A stretch of 64,000 bases of DNA from Phaeobacter sp. (GCF_022825805.1 NZ_JAJDWC010000103.1:1-64000), one strand, 5' to 3'; counted from the stretch's first letter, positions 34,119 to 44,269 are shown. Notes: generated from the sequence alone by a model not told the origin. Translations and numbers: made by a program.

Positions 34119-35321
34119 ATGTTCAAACTTGAAAAAACAGATCAGACGCTGCTCATCGTTGTCGGCATTCTGACCCTCTTTGCCCCCTTCATCCTCAATC
34201 CGTTCCCCGAGGGCAGCGCCATGGCGCAGTTCAACGCGGGCTACCCGGACTTGATGCAGCGGTTTGTGATCTTCGGCATCTTCGCCATCGGCTTCAACAT
34301 TCTGTTTGGTCTGACCGGCTATCTGTCCTTTGGTCACGCCGCCTTCCTGGGTGTCGGATCCTATGCAGCGGTCTGGATGTTCAAACTGCTGAGCATGAAT
34401 GTCATCCCAGCGATCATCCTGTCTGTGGTTGTTGCTGGCCTTTTCTCTCTGCTCATCGGCTTCATCAGCCTGCGACGCTCTGGGATCTATTTCTCCATCC
34501 TGACACTGGCGTTCGCGCAGATGATGTTTGCCTTGGCCTATTCCGTGCTGACGCCGATCACCGGCGGTGAAACCGGTCTGCAGCTGGCTTTGGATGATCC
34601 CCGCATCTTCGGCGCGAGCCAGACGCCCGAGGGCAACATCCCTGTGCCTGGCCTGTTCGGGCTGGAAATGCGCGACAGCTTTGATCTGGTGATGGGCAGC
34701 TGGGTGTTTACCTTCAACATCGGCTATTACTTCTGCGCGATGGTAATGATTGCCTCTTTCTACCTGGCGATCCGCATCTTCCGCTCCCCGTTTGGTCTGA
34801 TGCTGCGCGCGGTGAAATCCAACCAGCAGCGGATGAACTACACTGGCCTGAACACCCGCCCCTACACCCTGGCAGCATTCGTGATTTCTGGCATGTACGC
34901 AGGGCTCGCGGGCGGTCTGATGGCCTCCATGGACCCGCTGGCTGGCGCAGAACGGATGCAGTGGACAGCCTCTGGCGAAGTCGTTCTGATGACGATCCTG
35001 GGCGGTGCTGGAACGCTGATCGGTCCCGTGCTGGGCGCAGGCTTCATCAAGTACTTCGAGAACATCTTCTCCAAGATCAACTCCACCATCCTGCACGAGT
35101 GGTTCGCCTTCTTGCCAGATGGTCTGGAAGATTTCATCGTCGCCATTCTCTACCCGTTCATTGGCAAAGGCTGGCACCTCACCCTGGGCATCCTGTTCAT
35201 GATGGTGGTGATCTTCCTGCCAGGTGGGCTTGTCGAGGGCGGTCAACGGATCCGATCCTGGCTGCAGAAGCGCAAAAGCGAAAAGAACACGCCAAACGGC
35301 TCAACCGAACCAGCGGAATGA
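34119..35321 (+). CDS. livM: Branched-chain amino acid-type ABC permease LivM
   Basis: A 400-residue membrane permease with about ten helices. Family marks: [24 protein letters not shown] near residue 65, and the conserved C-terminal [18 protein letters not shown] roughly 45-residue hydrophilic insertion ([21 protein letters not shown] region, about 155-180) is larger than in E. coli LivM. It forms the channel with LivH. It lies four bases after livH and 12 bases before livG. Confidence 0.92.
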   Translation: MFKLEKTDQTLLIVVGILTLFAPFILNPFPEGSAMAQFNAGYPDLMQRFVIFGIFAIGFNILFGLTGYLSFGHAAFLGVGSYAAVWMFKLLSMNVIPAIILSVVVAGLFSLLIGFISLRRSGIYFSILTLAFAQMMFALAYSVLTPITGGETGLQLALDDPRIFGASQTPEGNIPVPGLFGLEMRDSFDLVMGSWVFTFNIGYYFCAMVMIASFYLAIRIFRSPFGLMLRAVKSNQQRMNYTGLNTRPYTLAAFVISGMYAGLAGGLMASMDPLAGAERMQWTASGEVVLMTILGGAGTLIGPVLGAGFIKYFENIFSKINSTILHEWFAFLPDGLEDFIVAILYPFIGKGWHLTLGILFMMVVIFLPGGLVEGGQRIRSWLQKRKSEKNTPNGSTEPAE

Positions 35322-35333
35322 GGAGGAGAACCA

Positions 35334-36089
35334 ATGGGTATCCTTGAAGTCAAAAATGTCGGCAAACGGTTCGGCGGTCTGCAGGCGCTGTCCGATGTCA
35401 ACCTGAGTGTACGCGAAAACAGCGTACACGCCATCATCGGCCCGAACGGGGCGGGCAAGTCCACCCTGCTGAACTGCCTTGTGGGGAAACTGATCCCGGA
35501 CACAGGGTCGGTGATGTTTGATGGTCAGTCCGTTCTTGGCCGCGCGCCTTATGAGATCAACCAAATGGGCATCAGCCGCGTGTTCCAGACACCAGAGATT
35601 TTTGGTGATCTGACCGTGCTGGAAAACATGATGATCCCCTGCTTTGCCAAACGCGACGGCGCCTTCGAATTGAATGCGATCAGCGCCATCCCGGCACAGC
35701 GCGATATCATGGAACAGGCCGAACACATGCTGGAAGACATGAATATGGCCGATAAGCGCCATATGCATGCGGCAGCCATGTCCCGCGGTGACAAGCGGCG
35801 GCTGGAAATCGGCATGTGTCTCAGCCAGCAGCCGCGCCTGTTGCTGCTGGACGAGCCAACAGCCGGTATGGCGCGGGCCGACACCAACAACACCATCGAC
35901 CTGCTGAAACAGATCAGCGATGAACGCGACATCACCATCGCCATCATCGAACACGACATGCACGTGGTGTTTTCACTTGCAGATCGGATCACCGTTCTGG
36001 CGCAGGGCACCCCACTGGTCGAGGACGATCCTCAGAACATCAAAGGCAACCCGAAGGTGCGCGAAGCGTATCTCGGTGAGTCGGCGTAA
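35334..36089 (+). CDS. livG: Branched-chain amino acid-type ABC ATPase LivG
   Basis: A 251-residue ATPase. Walker A GPNGAGKST near residue 35 and Walker B LLLLDEPTAGM near 170 are standard. The signature reads AMSRGDKRRLEIG, where LivG proteins usually have LSYGxQRRLEIA; the Gly-Asp-Lys variant is noteworthy but keeps the central glycine. GGAGGAG precedes ATG 35334. It forms the ATPase heterodimer with LivF, 11 bases downstream. Confidence 0.92.
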   Translation: MGILEVKNVGKRFGGLQALSDVNLSVRENSVHAIIGPNGAGKSTLLNCLVGKLIPDTGSVMFDGQSVLGRAPYEINQMGISRVFQTPEIFGDLTVLENMMIPCFAKRDGAFELNAISAIPAQRDIMEQAEHMLEDMNMADKRHMHAAAMSRGDKRRLEIGMCLSQQPRLLLLDEPTAGMARADTNNTIDLLKQISDERDITIAIIEHDMHVVFSLADRITVLAQGTPLVEDDPQNIKGNPKVREAYLGESA

Positions 36090-36100
36090 GGAAAGCCGCT

Positions 36101-36856
36101 ATGAATGTGAAACCGGATTTTTCCAAACACGCCAATCACGCAACCACGGCCCCAGCCTTCCTGTCGGTGTGGGACATGCACGCCTACTACGGCGAGAGCT
36201 ATATTGTGCAGGGCGTCTCCTTCAACGTTCATGAAGGCGAGATCCTGGCCCTGCTGGGACGCAACGGGGCTGGCAAAACGTCCACCCTGCGCTCGATCGC
36301 ACGCACCGGATCGCCATTGGTGACCAAGGGTGAGATTTGGCTGGATCACCAGCCGCTGCACAAGATGAGCTCTCACGAGGCGGCCACGGCCGGGCTGGGC
36401 CTGGTGCCTGAAGATCGCCGCATCATTCCCGGTCTGACCGTGGAGGAAAACCTGCAGCTGGCCCAGATCGCCCCACCAATCGGCTGGTCGCTCGAACGCC
36501 TGTACGAGCTGTTCCCCCGTCTTGGTGAGCGGCGCAAACAAGAGGGCGTTACCCTCTCCGGTGGTGAACAGCAGATGCTGGCCATTGCACGGGCGCTCGC
36601 ACGCGACATCAAGGTGCTGCTGCTTGACGAACCCTACGAAGGTCTGGCCCCCGTGATCGTGGATGAGATCGAAAAGACCCTCGTGCACATCAAGGAGCAG
36701 GGCATCACCACCATCATCGTGGAGCAGAACGCCGTGCGTGCCCTGGAGCTCGCGGATCGAGCCGTCATCCTCGACACCGGTGGAATTGTTTTTGATGGGT
36801 CCGCCGCCGACGTGCTGGAAAACGAAGAACTGCGCGCCGAATATCTCGCGATTTGA
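36101..36856 (+). CDS. livF: Branched-chain amino acid-type ABC ATPase LivF
   Basis: A 251-residue ATPase. Walker A GRNGAGKTS near residue 51, signature LSGGEQQMLAIARAL, Walker B VLLLDEPYEGLAP. The first 20 residues are a variable leader (PDFSKHANHATTAP). It completes the five-gene importer and is followed by a strong terminator. Confidence 0.93.
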   Translation: MNVKPDFSKHANHATTAPAFLSVWDMHAYYGESYIVQGVSFNVHEGEILALLGRNGAGKTSTLRSIARTGSPLVTKGEIWLDHQPLHKMSSHEAATAGLGLVPEDRRIIPGLTVEENLQLAQIAPPIGWSLERLYELFPRLGERRKQEGVTLSGGEQQMLAIARALARDIKVLLLDEPYEGLAPVIVDEIEKTLVHIKEQGITTIIVEQNAVRALELADRAVILDTGGIVFDGSAADVLENEELRAEYLAI

Positions 36857-36904
36857 TCGACACACTCCCCTTCTTGCCGGATTGGTCTCCGGCATAGGCT
36901 GACT

Positions 36905-36936
36905 CGGGCCGATGTACGCATCGGCCCGCTTTTATA
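36905..36936 (+). terminator. Terminator of the Liv-type operon
   Basis: CGGGCCGATG pairs perfectly with CATCGGCCCG around TACG, followed by CTTTTAT. A smaller hairpin (GCCGGA/TCCGGC, about 36878-36896) precedes it. Confidence 0.9.
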
Positions 36937-37065
36937 TTCTCCCTTAGCACGGCCTACAGACTGCCCCGCAGGACAGAGCTGCATGTGACAAACCGCGTGC
37001 GCCCTTTCGCTCCGCGGCACTCAGATTCGCTTGGCTTTGCGTCTCAACAGAGGTTATCTGCCTCC

Positions 37066-37602
37066 ATGACCGATCTCGCATTCGATTTTGCCCCTGTTGG
37101 TATTGCCCTTCTTGACCGGCGGGTCATCCAGCGCTGCAACCGCCAGTTTGCTGACACCTTCGGCGGTGATCCGGACAGCTATGCGGGTGTACCGATCGCC
37201 GAACTTTACCCCAGCCAAGAAGATTTTCGCCGTATTGGCGACAGGCTGCAGCAGGAAGACGCAAAATCAGGGCATTACAACGATGAACGCATCATGCGCC
37301 GGCGCTGCGGAACGCTGTTCTGGTGCCGCGTCAGGGGGCGCTCTCTCACCCCAAAAGAGCCTTTTCGCACAGGCGTTTGGACCTTTGCAGATATCTCGGA
37401 TGACCGGCCCGTGGTTTCGCTCACCCCGCGGGAGCGAGACGTGGCGATCCTGACCTGTCGGGGTCTGTCAGCCAAGGAAATCGGCGCAGAACTGAACCTG
37501 TCCTATCGCACAATCGAGACACATCGCGCGCATCTTCTGGAGAAATTCGGCGCCCGAAAACTGCCTGAACTGGTGGCAAAACTGACCGGCATGCCGCTCT
37601 GA
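37066..37602 (+). CDS. PAS-LuxR type transcriptional regulator
   Basis: A 178-residue regulator. An N-terminal PAS domain (about 5-110: FDFAPVGIALLDRRVIQRCNRQF, in parts, then GTLFWCRVRGR) is followed by a LuxR/NarL helix-turn-helix (LTPRERDVAILTCRGLSAKEIG and YRTIETHRAHLLEKF). I use ATG 37066 (MTDLAFDFAP); a GTG at 36985 is open but adds 27 unconserved residues. The ligand and targets are unknown. It is transcribed towards accBC but separated by about 160 bp. Confidence 0.85.
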   Translation: MTDLAFDFAPVGIALLDRRVIQRCNRQFADTFGGDPDSYAGVPIAELYPSQEDFRRIGDRLQQEDAKSGHYNDERIMRRRCGTLFWCRVRGRSLTPKEPFRTGVWTFADISDDRPVVSLTPRERDVAILTCRGLSAKEIGAELNLSYRTIETHRAHLLEKFGARKLPELVAKLTGMPL

Positions 37603-37760
37603 CACGGTCGTGTTTCGAAGAATTTGCAAAGCCCGCAACCATATCGCATGTTGTATCCAGCCTTGAGGGTGCTTTCCTTGTGGTAAAGCATCGCCTATAA
37701 GCGCCACCAAGCATATGCCCGCAGACCGGTGCGGGATTGTCGGAATCGGCTGAGGAAAAA

Positions 37761-38261
37761 ATGACAAACAAGACCCACGAAGCAGATGTTTCTTTCATTA
37801 AGGCACTGGCAGAACTGCTGCGCGACAACGATCTGACCGAACTTCAGGTCAAGCGTGACTACGGCGAAGATGACAGCCTGAACGTCCGGGTGTCGCGTCA
37901 AATCACCGTCGCACCAGCCGCCCCCGTGCAAGCTGTTGCAGCTGCAGCGCCCGTAGCGGCCGCGCCCGTGGCGGCGGCACCTGCGGCGGCTGCAGCTCCC
38001 GCTGCGGCGGAGGACCCGGCAAGCCATCCCGGCGCAGTGACCTCACCGATGGTCGGAACTGTCTACACCCAACCAGAACCAGGTGCGGCAACCTTCATCA
38101 AGGTCGGTGACCAGGTCGCCGAAGGTGACACACTGCTGATCGTCGAAGCAATGAAGACGATGAACCAAATCCCAGCCCCCAAAGCCGGTACCGTCAAGCG
38201 GATCCTGGTCGAAGACGGTGCTGCGGTCGAATTCGGATCTCCGCTGGTCATCATCGAGTAA
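37761..38261 (+). CDS. accB: Acetyl-CoA carboxylase biotin carboxyl carrier protein
   Basis: A 166-residue carrier that shuttles carboxybiotin between AccC and the AccAD transferase in fatty-acid synthesis. The N-terminal domain (1-48) is followed by an Ala/Pro linker (50-83) and the biotinyl domain with EAMKTM, biotin on Lys132. ATG 37761 with TGAGGA upstream is preferred to an in-frame start at 37737. It lies nine bases before accC. Confidence 0.97.
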   Translation: MTNKTHEADVSFIKALAELLRDNDLTELQVKRDYGEDDSLNVRVSRQITVAPAAPVQAVAAAAPVAAAPVAAAPAAAAAPAAAEDPASHPGAVTSPMVGTVYTQPEPGAATFIKVGDQVAEGDTLLIVEAMKTMNQIPAPKAGTVKRILVEDGAAVEFGSPLVIIE

Positions 38262-38270
38262 GGATCTGAT

Positions 38271-39623
38271 ATGTTTGATAAGATCCTGATTGCCAACCGC
38301 GGTGAAATCGCCCTGCGCGTGATCCGGGCCTGCCGTGAGATGGGAATTCAGTCCGTGGCGGTGCATTCAACCGCCGACTCCGATGCGATGCATGTGCGGA
38401 TGGCCGATGAATCTGTCTGCATTGGCCCGCCCTCTGGTGCCCAGAGCTATCTGTCGATCCCGGCGATTATTTCAGCCTGCGAAATCACCGGCGCTCAGGC
38501 GATCCATCCGGGCTATGGCTTTCTGTCGGAAAATGCGAATTTTGTGCAGATTGTCGAAGATCACAGCCTGACCTTCATTGGCCCAACCGCCGAACACATC
38601 CGGGTCATGGGCGACAAAATCACCGCCAAGGACACCATGAAGGAACTGGGCGTACCCTGTGTCCCAGGTTCTGATGGTGGCGTGCCGGATCTGGCTGCTG
38701 CGAAGAAGATTGGCGCCGAAATCGGATACCCCGTCATCATCAAGGCGACCGCCGGTGGCGGTGGACGCGGGATGAAAGTCGCTCAGACCGCGGATGACAT
38801 GGAACAGGCGTTCATGACCGCCCGTGCCGAAGGCAAAGCCGCCTTTGGCAACGACGAGGTCTATATCGAGAAATACCTGACCACGCCGCGCCATATCGAA
38901 ATCCAGGTCTTTGGCGATGGCAAAGGCAATGCCGTGCACCTTGGCGAGCGCGATTGTTCGCTGCAACGGCGCCATCAGAAGGTGTTCGAGGAAGCCCCCG
39001 GCCCCTGTATCACCCCAGAAGAACGTGCCCGCATTGGCAAAACCTGCGCTGACGCTGTGGCCAAGATCAATTACATCGGCGCTGGCACCATCGAATTCCT
39101 CTATGAGAATGGCGAGTTCTATTTCATTGAAATGAACACCCGCCTTCAGGTGGAACACCCTGTAACCGAAGGGATCTTCGGGGTGGATCTGGTGCGCGAA
39201 CAGATCCGAGTTGCCGCCGGTCTGCCAATGTCGTTCGGCCAAGACGATCTGACGATCAACGGCCATTCAATCGAAGTGCGGATCAACGCTGAAAAACTGC
39301 CGAACTTTGCGCCGTGCCCTGGGAAAATCACCCAGTATCACGCGCCCGGTGGTTTGGGCGTCCGCATGGATTCCGCGCTGTATGACGGCTATTCCATCCC
39401 TCCCTACTACGACAGCTTGATCGGGAAACTGATCGTGCACGGGCGGGATCGACCAGAAGCCCTGGCCCGTCTCAGCCGCGCCCTGGGTGAACTGATTGTT
39501 GATGGCGTGGACACCACTGTGCCTTTGTTCCATGCATTGCTGGAAGAAAAAGACATCCACACCGGTGACTATAACATTCACTGGTTGGAAAAATGGCTTG
39601 AAACCAATCTTGTCAGCGGCTGA
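38271..39623 (+). CDS. accC: Acetyl-CoA carboxylase biotin carboxylase subunit
   Basis: A 450-residue ATP-grasp enzyme that carboxylates biotin on AccB with bicarbonate and ATP. It opens [19 protein letters not shown]; the glycine-rich ATP loop [13 protein letters not shown] is near residue 160 and the catalytic [14 protein letters not shown] near 288-301. The length is normal. It is co-transcribed with accB. A 9-bp hairpin follows the stop. Confidence 0.98.
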   Translation: MFDKILIANRGEIALRVIRACREMGIQSVAVHSTADSDAMHVRMADESVCIGPPSGAQSYLSIPAIISACEITGAQAIHPGYGFLSENANFVQIVEDHSLTFIGPTAEHIRVMGDKITAKDTMKELGVPCVPGSDGGVPDLAAAKKIGAEIGYPVIIKATAGGGGRGMKVAQTADDMEQAFMTARAEGKAAFGNDEVYIEKYLTTPRHIEIQVFGDGKGNAVHLGERDCSLQRRHQKVFEEAPGPCITPEERARIGKTCADAVAKINYIGAGTIEFLYENGEFYFIEMNTRLQVEHPVTEGIFGVDLVREQIRVAAGLPMSFGQDDLTINGHSIEVRINAEKLPNFAPCPGKITQYHAPGGLGVRMDSALYDGYSIPPYYDSLIGKLIVHGRDRPEALARLSRALGELIVDGVDTTVPLFHALLEEKDIHTGDYNIHWLEKWLETNLVSG

Positions 39624-39641
39624 TCATTGCCATTGTACCGA

Positions 39642-39669
39642 CCAGGGCGACCGTAACACTTCGCCCTGG
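39642..39669 (+). terminator. Hairpin after accC
   Basis: CCAGGGCGA and TCGCCCTGG form a perfect 9-bp stem with a 10-base loop. There is no T-run after it, so it is more likely an mRNA-stabilising or processing element than a strong terminator. Confidence 0.55.
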
Positions 39670-39731
39670 CCACAGCCTCGCGGCGATTGCCCGCACCGCG
39701 CGCGCTGCGCTTTGCCTGAACGGCCCGCCTT

Positions 39732-40367
39732 ATGACCGACCTGACAGCCGATCTTCTGTTACATGCCTATTCGATCGGCGTATTCCCGATGGCGGATCAC
39801 AAGGATGATCCTGACGTCTATTGGGTCGATCCGAAAAAGCGCGGCATATTCCCCATCGGCGGCTTTCACATATCCCGCTCGCTGGCGAAAACCATTCGGC
39901 AGCAAACGTTTTCCATTGATATCAATCAAAACTTCGCTGCGGTCCTAGACGGCTGCGCGGATCGCGAAGAAACCTGGATCAACCCAGAGATCCGCGAACG
40001 CTACATCGACTTGCATCTGGCCGGGCACGCGCATTCGCTGGAAGTCTACTCTGACGGCGCTCTTAGCGGTGGCGTCTATGGCGTCTCGCTGGGGGCTGCG
40101 TTTTTTGGCGAAAGCATGTTTTCACGCAAAACCAACGCCTCCAAAGTCGCCCTCGCCTATCTGTTAGATCGGTTGCAACAGACAGGGTTTCAGCTGTGTG
40201 ACACGCAGTTTTTGACGCCGCATCTTGCGTCTCTTGGTGCGATTGAAATTTCTCGGGCACGGTATCGGCAGGAATTGGCGCAGGCCATAACCCAAGAGGC
40301 TGACTTTACCGCTGCAGAGATCCCCGCGCCTCAGGCGCTGTTGCAGCGCATGACCCAAACGTCATAG
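39732..40367 (+). CDS. aat: Leucyl/phenylalanyl-tRNA--protein transferase
   Basis: A 211-residue enzyme that adds Leu or Phe from aminoacyl-tRNA to proteins with N-terminal Arg or Lys, marking them for ClpAP by the N-degron rule. Family sequence is clear: HAYSIGVFPMAD at the N-terminus, SLEVYSDGALSGGVYGVSLGAAFFGESMFSR in parts (about 97-127), and the GFQLCDTQFLTPHLASLGA region. Its 3' end overlaps the convergent DUF2155 gene by 37 bp. Confidence 0.96.
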   Translation: MTDLTADLLLHAYSIGVFPMADHKDDPDVYWVDPKKRGIFPIGGFHISRSLAKTIRQQTFSIDINQNFAAVLDGCADREETWINPEIRERYIDLHLAGHAHSLEVYSDGALSGGVYGVSLGAAFFGESMFSRKTNASKVALAYLLDRLQQTGFQLCDTQFLTPHLASLGAIEISRARYRQELAQAITQEADFTAAEIPAPQALLQRMTQTS

Positions 40368-40696
40368 CGGCTGTGGTCCAACGCGTTCAGCGCCGGGCTC
40401 GACGCGATCATCCAACCGTCAAAAAAGACCTGTCCGTTGTCGGGGCTGCGTATGGTCAGGAATGCAAATGCGTCGCCGGTCGGATTGTCCGCAGGAAAGC
40501 GGCATTCACGCAAGCCCACGATCAGACCGAACATTTCGGCACTGCTGCCCACGTCGATCTGCAGATCCTCGGTCTGGCCATTGACCTTATCCAGCGCACG
40601 CAGCACCGCGGAGGTGCCCATTTCCGCTTGTTGGGTTTGCGCTGTGGCCAACCCCGCCCAAACGCCAAAAACACCCGTAAGAACTGCGCGCAGCAT
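40331..40696 (-). CDS. DUF2155 domain periplasmic protein
   Basis: A 121-residue secreted protein with a signal peptide (MLRAVLTGVFGVWAGLATA, cleaved near residue 19) and the DUF2155 core, including CRFPADNPTGDAFAFL and VFFDGWMIASSPALNALDH. The molecular role of DUF2155 is not established. Its ATG overlaps the mlaD stop, so the two are coupled, and its 3' end lies inside the aat coding sequence on the other strand. Confidence 0.88.
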   Translation of the reverse strand: MLRAVLTGVFGVWAGLATAQTQQAEMGTSAVLRALDKVNGQTEDLQIDVGSSAEMFGLIVGLRECRFPADNPTGDAFAFLTIRSPDNGQVFFDGWMIASSPALNALDHSRYDVWVMRCNSA

Positions 40697-41148
40697 CAGC
40701 TGTCGTCTCCGCTGCCAGCCACAAACTTCACCAGAAGAGAAATCAGGCTGACTGCGCCCTGGGTGTCCTCGATACTGTCGCCAGCGGCGAAGGCAAAAGG
40801 CGACCCACCTGGCATGATCTCGACGAAGTTTCCGCCCAACAGCCCCTCGGAGGAGATGACAACAGCGCTGTCATCGGGGATCTCGATCCCCTCTTCCACC
40901 GAAAATCGGGTATCGGCCCGGAAGGTCTGCGGGTTCAGATCAACCCCAGTGACGGTGCCGATTTTCACCCCGGCCAACCGCACGTCTGTCCCAACCTGCA
41001 CCCCTTCGAGGGAGCGGAAGGAGGCGTTGAGCTCATAGTTGTCATCGGCGCCAGACAGGCCCGCGGCCTGACCAGCATAAAGGGCAAACCCAATGGCCGC
41101 CGCCAGCACAACGCCGCCCGCCAATACTTCGGTTGGATTATGTGCCAT
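40696..41148 (-). CDS. mlaD: MlaD-type MCE domain lipid-transfer protein
   Basis: A 150-residue inner-membrane-anchored MCE protein. In the Mla pathway MlaD forms a hexameric ring that moves phospholipids between the inner membrane and the periplasmic carrier MlaC. The N-terminal helix (about 7-27) is followed by the MCE domain (ASFRSLEGVQVGTDVRLAGVKIGTVTGVDL in parts). ATG 41148 (MAHNPTEVLAGG) is the family start; the frame continues upstream into the NDUFA12 region without support. The other mla genes are not in the window. Confidence 0.92.
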   Translation of the reverse strand: MAHNPTEVLAGGVVLAAAIGFALYAGQAAGLSGADDNYELNASFRSLEGVQVGTDVRLAGVKIGTVTGVDLNPQTFRADTRFSVEEGIEIPDDSAVVISSEGLLGGNFVEIMPGGSPFAFAAGDSIEDTQGAVSLISLLVKFVAGSGDDS

Positions 41149-41227
41149 CGCAACACACCTTTGAATTAATAACAAACATTGCCGATCACGCAGATATCTG
41201 GCCAGCGTCAACCCGTATGCAACAGGT

Positions 41228-41626
41228 TTACTGCGGGGTCCACTCCGGCGACCACGCCTCGTAATCGCTGCGCTCCCGCGGGGCGCTCGCACCACGAATA
41301 GATCCAGCCGGAGCATAGGCCAGCGCGCTGCCTGTCAGGTTTTCCTGATGCGGCTTTTCCCACGTCTTGCGTGGCAAAGGGCGTTCGCTCGGCAACTCAT
41401 CAAAGGTGCGGTGCAGCCAGCCATGCCAATCCGGACCGATACGAGAAGCTTCGGTTTCCCCGTTAAACATGACCCAGCGACGGCTGTCATCAGCGTTGCG
41501 GAAAAACGCGTTTCCCTGATCATCTTCGCCCACTTTGATGCCGTGACGTCGTGTGAACAGGCTGGTTCCCAAAGTGGAGCCGTTCCACCAGGTGACAGCG
41601 CGTAAAACTGTGTTCAGGATTCCCAT
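41228..41626 (-). CDS. NADH:ubiquinone oxidoreductase subunit NDUFA12
   Basis: A 132-residue accessory subunit of respiratory complex I shared by alphaproteobacteria and mitochondria. The conserved core is present: VGEDDQGNAFFRN, RRWVMFNGETEASRIGPDWHGWLHRTFDE (in parts) and WEKPHQENLTGS. GGAGGCACCG precedes ATG 41626. It heads the NDUFA12-mlaD-DUF2155 operon, away from the main nuo cluster. Confidence 0.95.
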   Translation of the reverse strand: MGILNTVLRAVTWWNGSTLGTSLFTRRHGIKVGEDDQGNAFFRNADDSRRWVMFNGETEASRIGPDWHGWLHRTFDELPSERPLPRKTWEKPHQENLTGSALAYAPAGSIRGASAPRERSDYEAWSPEWTPQ

Positions 41627-41757
41627 CGGTGCCTCCAGATGTCCTTTGTGTCATATGGCGCAAATCACGCCCAAGGTCCAGTATGTTACAGCCAAATGGT
41701 TGACCGGTGGTGTTGTCTTGCCGATGCGCCGCTCCAAGAGCCGTAGACGACAGCGCT

Positions 41758-42123
41758 TCACGTTGCCGTTGGCGCGACAGCTGTCACCTCAATCTCAATT
41801 CTGAACTTCGGATCGATCAGATCACAGCACAGCATTGTGGCTGCCGGCGGGTTGGCGCCGAAGACATCGCGCAGAATGGGCCAACAAGGTTCAAACTCTG
41901 CCGCATCTGGCAGGTAATAGGTCACACGCACCACATCAGAAAATCCGCAGCCCGCCTGTTCAAGTGCGGCTTCGATGGTTTTCAGGGCAGATTGACACTG
42001 CGCCACAACCCCATCTCCGCTGCCCACTGTGCCAGAAACATGAACAAAGCCGCCCGCGACAACGGCCCGGCAATAACCGATCTTGTCCTCAAACTCACCA
42101 CCGGAAGAAATACGTCTGATCAC
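41758..42123 (-). CDS. RidA family protein
   Basis: A 121-residue YjgF/YER057c/UK114-type protein. Canonical RidA hydrolyses reactive enamine/imine intermediates; many homologues have other substrates. It shows GGFVHVSGTVG, TIEAALEQAGCGFSDVVRVTYYL and the C-terminal IEIEVTAVA. The conserved Arg of true RidA (about residue 105) falls in PKFRIEIE. The start is GTG 42123 with AAGGG upstream. It ends before a bidirectional terminator shared with clpX on the other side. Confidence 0.88.
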   Translation of the reverse strand: MIRRISSGGEFEDKIGYCRAVVAGGFVHVSGTVGSGDGVVAQCQSALKTIEAALEQAGCGFSDVVRVTYYLPDAAEFEPCWPILRDVFGANPPAATMLCCDLIDPKFRIEIEVTAVAPTAT

Positions 42124-42137
42124 CGAGAGATCCCTTC

Positions 42138-42175
42138 AAATAAAAACGGCACGGGAGTGTCCCGCGCCGTTCGTT
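42138..42175 (-). terminator. Terminator of clpX
   Basis: On the minus strand AACGGCGCGGGA pairs with TCCCGTGCCGTT around CAC, ending in TTTTTAT. It overlaps the leader of the RidA gene, which is transcribed the same way, so it separates clpX from ridA. Confidence 0.85.
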
Positions 42176-42229
42176 GAACTGTCTTATTCTGCCACAGTCT
42201 CCGCCTGCACTGAATTCACCTGCATCAGA

Positions 42230-43498
42230 TCAACCAGCAGAGGCAGGCTCTTTCTCGGCGTCAGCGTGGATCATGAGAGGCTGCGCCTCAGAGGTGACAG
42301 CCTCTTCGTTGACCACAACTTTTTCAACGCTGTCCATACCGGGCAGATCAAACATGGTATCCAGCAGGATATCTTCGAGGATTGATCGCAGACCACGGGC
42401 ACCTGTCTTACGCTCGATCGCTTTCTTGGCAATCGCGCTCAGCGCTTCGTCGGTGAAGTCCAGCTCGGTATCTTCCAGTTCGAACAGACGCTGATACTGT
42501 TTGACCAGCGCGTTTTTCGGCTTGGTCAGGATGGTGATCAGCGCGTCTTCATCCAGATCTTCCAGCGTCGCCAAAACCGGCAGACGGCCGACAAATTCCG
42601 GGATCAGACCAAATTTCAGCAGATCTTCTGGCTCCAGATCCTTGAACGTCTCACCAACACCAGCGTCGCTTTCCTCGCGCACATCAGCACCAAAGCCCAT
42701 GGCAGAGCCTTTGCCACGCTGTTTGATGATCTTATCCAGACCGGCAAATGCGCCACCACAGATGAACAGGATGTTTGTGGTGTCCACCTGCAGGAATTCC
42801 TGCTGCGGATGCTTGCGCCCACCCTGTGGCGGCACGGATGCAACCGTCCCTTCCATCAGCTTCAGCAGGGCTTGCTGCACACCTTCACCGGATACGTCCC
42901 GCGTGATCGAGGGATTTTCGGATTTGCGCGTGATCTTATCGACCTCGTCGATGTAAACGATGCCGCGCTGCGCCCGCTCCACGTTGTATTCAGAGGCTTG
43001 CAACAGCTTGAGAATGATGTTTTCGACGTCTTCCCCGACATAGCCCGCTTCGGTCAATGTGGTGGCATCAGCCATCGTGAACGGTACATCAAGGATACGC
43101 GCAAGGGTCTGTGCCAGCAGGGTTTTACCGCAGCCAGTTGGACCAATCAGAAGAATGTTCGACTTCGACAGTTCGATGTCGTTTCCTGCTTTCTGGGCGT
43201 GGTTCAGTCGCTTGTAGTGGTTGTGAACCGCCACAGACAGCACCCGCTTGGCCATTGCCTGTCCGATCACGTAATCGTCCAGGACTTCGCAGATATCTTT
43301 GGGGGTTGGCACGCCATCGCTGGACTTCAGGCCAGAGGCCTTGGTCTCTTCGCGGATGATATCCATGCACAACTCGACGCATTCGTCGCAGATGAACACG
43401 GTTGGGCCCGCAATAAGCTTGCGCACCTCATGCTGGCTCTTGCCGCAGAAGCTGCAGTAAAGCGTATTCTTGCCGTCGCCGCTTGAGTTCGTCGCCAT
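42230..43498 (-). CDS. clpX: ClpX ATPase subunit of ClpXP protease
   Basis: A 422-residue AAA+ unfoldase that recognises tagged proteins and feeds them to ClpP. The N-terminal zinc finger has Cys pairs CSFC and CDEC (about 16-45); Walker A GPTGCGKT near 120, Walker [10 protein letters not shown] near 185, and sensor/Arg-finger regions in the ISLEFVGRLP-like segment (here [11 protein letters not shown]). The length is standard. It lies about 140 bp after clpP, with a hairpin between them. Confidence 0.98.
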   Translation of the reverse strand: MATNSSGDGKNTLYCSFCGKSQHEVRKLIAGPTVFICDECVELCMDIIREETKASGLKSSDGVPTPKDICEVLDDYVIGQAMAKRVLSVAVHNHYKRLNHAQKAGNDIELSKSNILLIGPTGCGKTLLAQTLARILDVPFTMADATTLTEAGYVGEDVENIILKLLQASEYNVERAQRGIVYIDEVDKITRKSENPSITRDVSGEGVQQALLKLMEGTVASVPPQGGRKHPQQEFLQVDTTNILFICGGAFAGLDKIIKQRGKGSAMGFGADVREESDAGVGETFKDLEPEDLLKFGLIPEFVGRLPVLATLEDLDEDALITILTKPKNALVKQYQRLFELEDTELDFTDEALSAIAKKAIERKTGARGLRSILEDILLDTMFDLPGMDSVEKVVVNEEAVTSEAQPLMIHADAEKEPASAG

Positions 43499-43590
43499 GG
43501 TCTACCTTTCCGTCCGGGGCGTGCAGGCGCGTCCTGCGCCACCCGTATATTTGACAGCTTATGCCACCGGCACAACCGCCACAATCGCAA

Positions 43591-43619
43591 AGTGCGCCCT
43601 ATTCCGGGCGGGCGCACTC
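43591..43619 (-). terminator. Hairpin between clpP and clpX
   Basis: On the minus strand GTGCGCCC pairs with GGGCGCAC, followed by a short TTT. It may attenuate read-through from clpP into clpX. Confidence 0.55.
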
Positions 43620-43636
43620 GTCATTCAGTGTTCGCG

Positions 43637-44269
43637 TCAGCTGTCCTCAGTGTCCAGCTTGCTGCGGTTCTCGACGATTTCGTCGATCAGGCCAAAGTCC
43701 TTCGCCTCCTCAGGAGACATGAAGTTGTCGCGCTCCAGCGCATCGACAATGGTGTCATAGTCGTTGCCGGTGTGCTTCACGTAGATTTCATTCAGCCGCT
43801 TCTTCAGCTTCAGCGTCTCTTCGGCGTGGATCATGATGTCGGTCGCCTGGCCCTGGAACCCGCCGGACGGCTGGTGGACCATCACACGCGAATTGGGCAG
43901 CGAGAACCGCATCCCGGCTTCCCCGGCTGTCAGCAGCAGTGACCCCATGGAGGCCGCCTGGCCGATCACCAGAGTGGAGACCTTTGGCTTGATGTACTGC
44001 ATGGTGTCGTAGATCGACAGGCCGGATGTCACCACACCGCCGGGGCTGTTGATGTACATGGAAATTTCCTTGGACGGGTTTTCCGCCTCCAGGTGCAGCA
44101 ACTGCGCCACGATCAAGGAGGACATGCCATCATGCACCGGGCCGTTCAGGAAAATGATCCGCTCCTTCAGCAGGCGCGAAAAGATGTCATAGGCCCGTTC
44201 GCCACGGCTGGTCTGTTCAACCACCATTGGCACCAGCGTGTTCATGTAAGTTTCTCTAGGATCAACCAT
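43637..44269 (-). CDS. clpP: ClpP proteolytic subunit
   Basis: A 210-residue serine protease that forms the double-heptameric chamber of ClpXP/ClpAP. The catalytic triad is visible: Ser in [11 protein letters not shown], His in VMVHQPSGG, and Asp in the [26 protein letters not shown] region. I start at ATG 44269 ([16 protein letters not shown]), which gives the usual short leader; ATG 44305 is also open. It is upstream of clpX in the same direction. Confidence 0.96.
   Translation of the reverse strand: MVDPRETYMNTLVPMVVEQTSRGERAYDIFSRLLKERIIFLNGPVHDGMSSLIVAQLLHLEAENPSKEISMYINSPGGVVTSGLSIYDTMQYIKPKVSTLVIGQAASMGSLLLTAGEAGMRFSLPNSRVMVHQPSGGFQGQATDIMIHAEETLKLKKRLNEIYVKHTGNDYDTIVDALERDNFMSPEEAKDFGLIDEIVENRSKLDTEDS

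Noticed and set aside
34056..35246. 396-codon open frame antisense to livM
   Set aside because: Composition is His/Glu/Gln-rich as expected from the reverse of a membrane protein; no start site.
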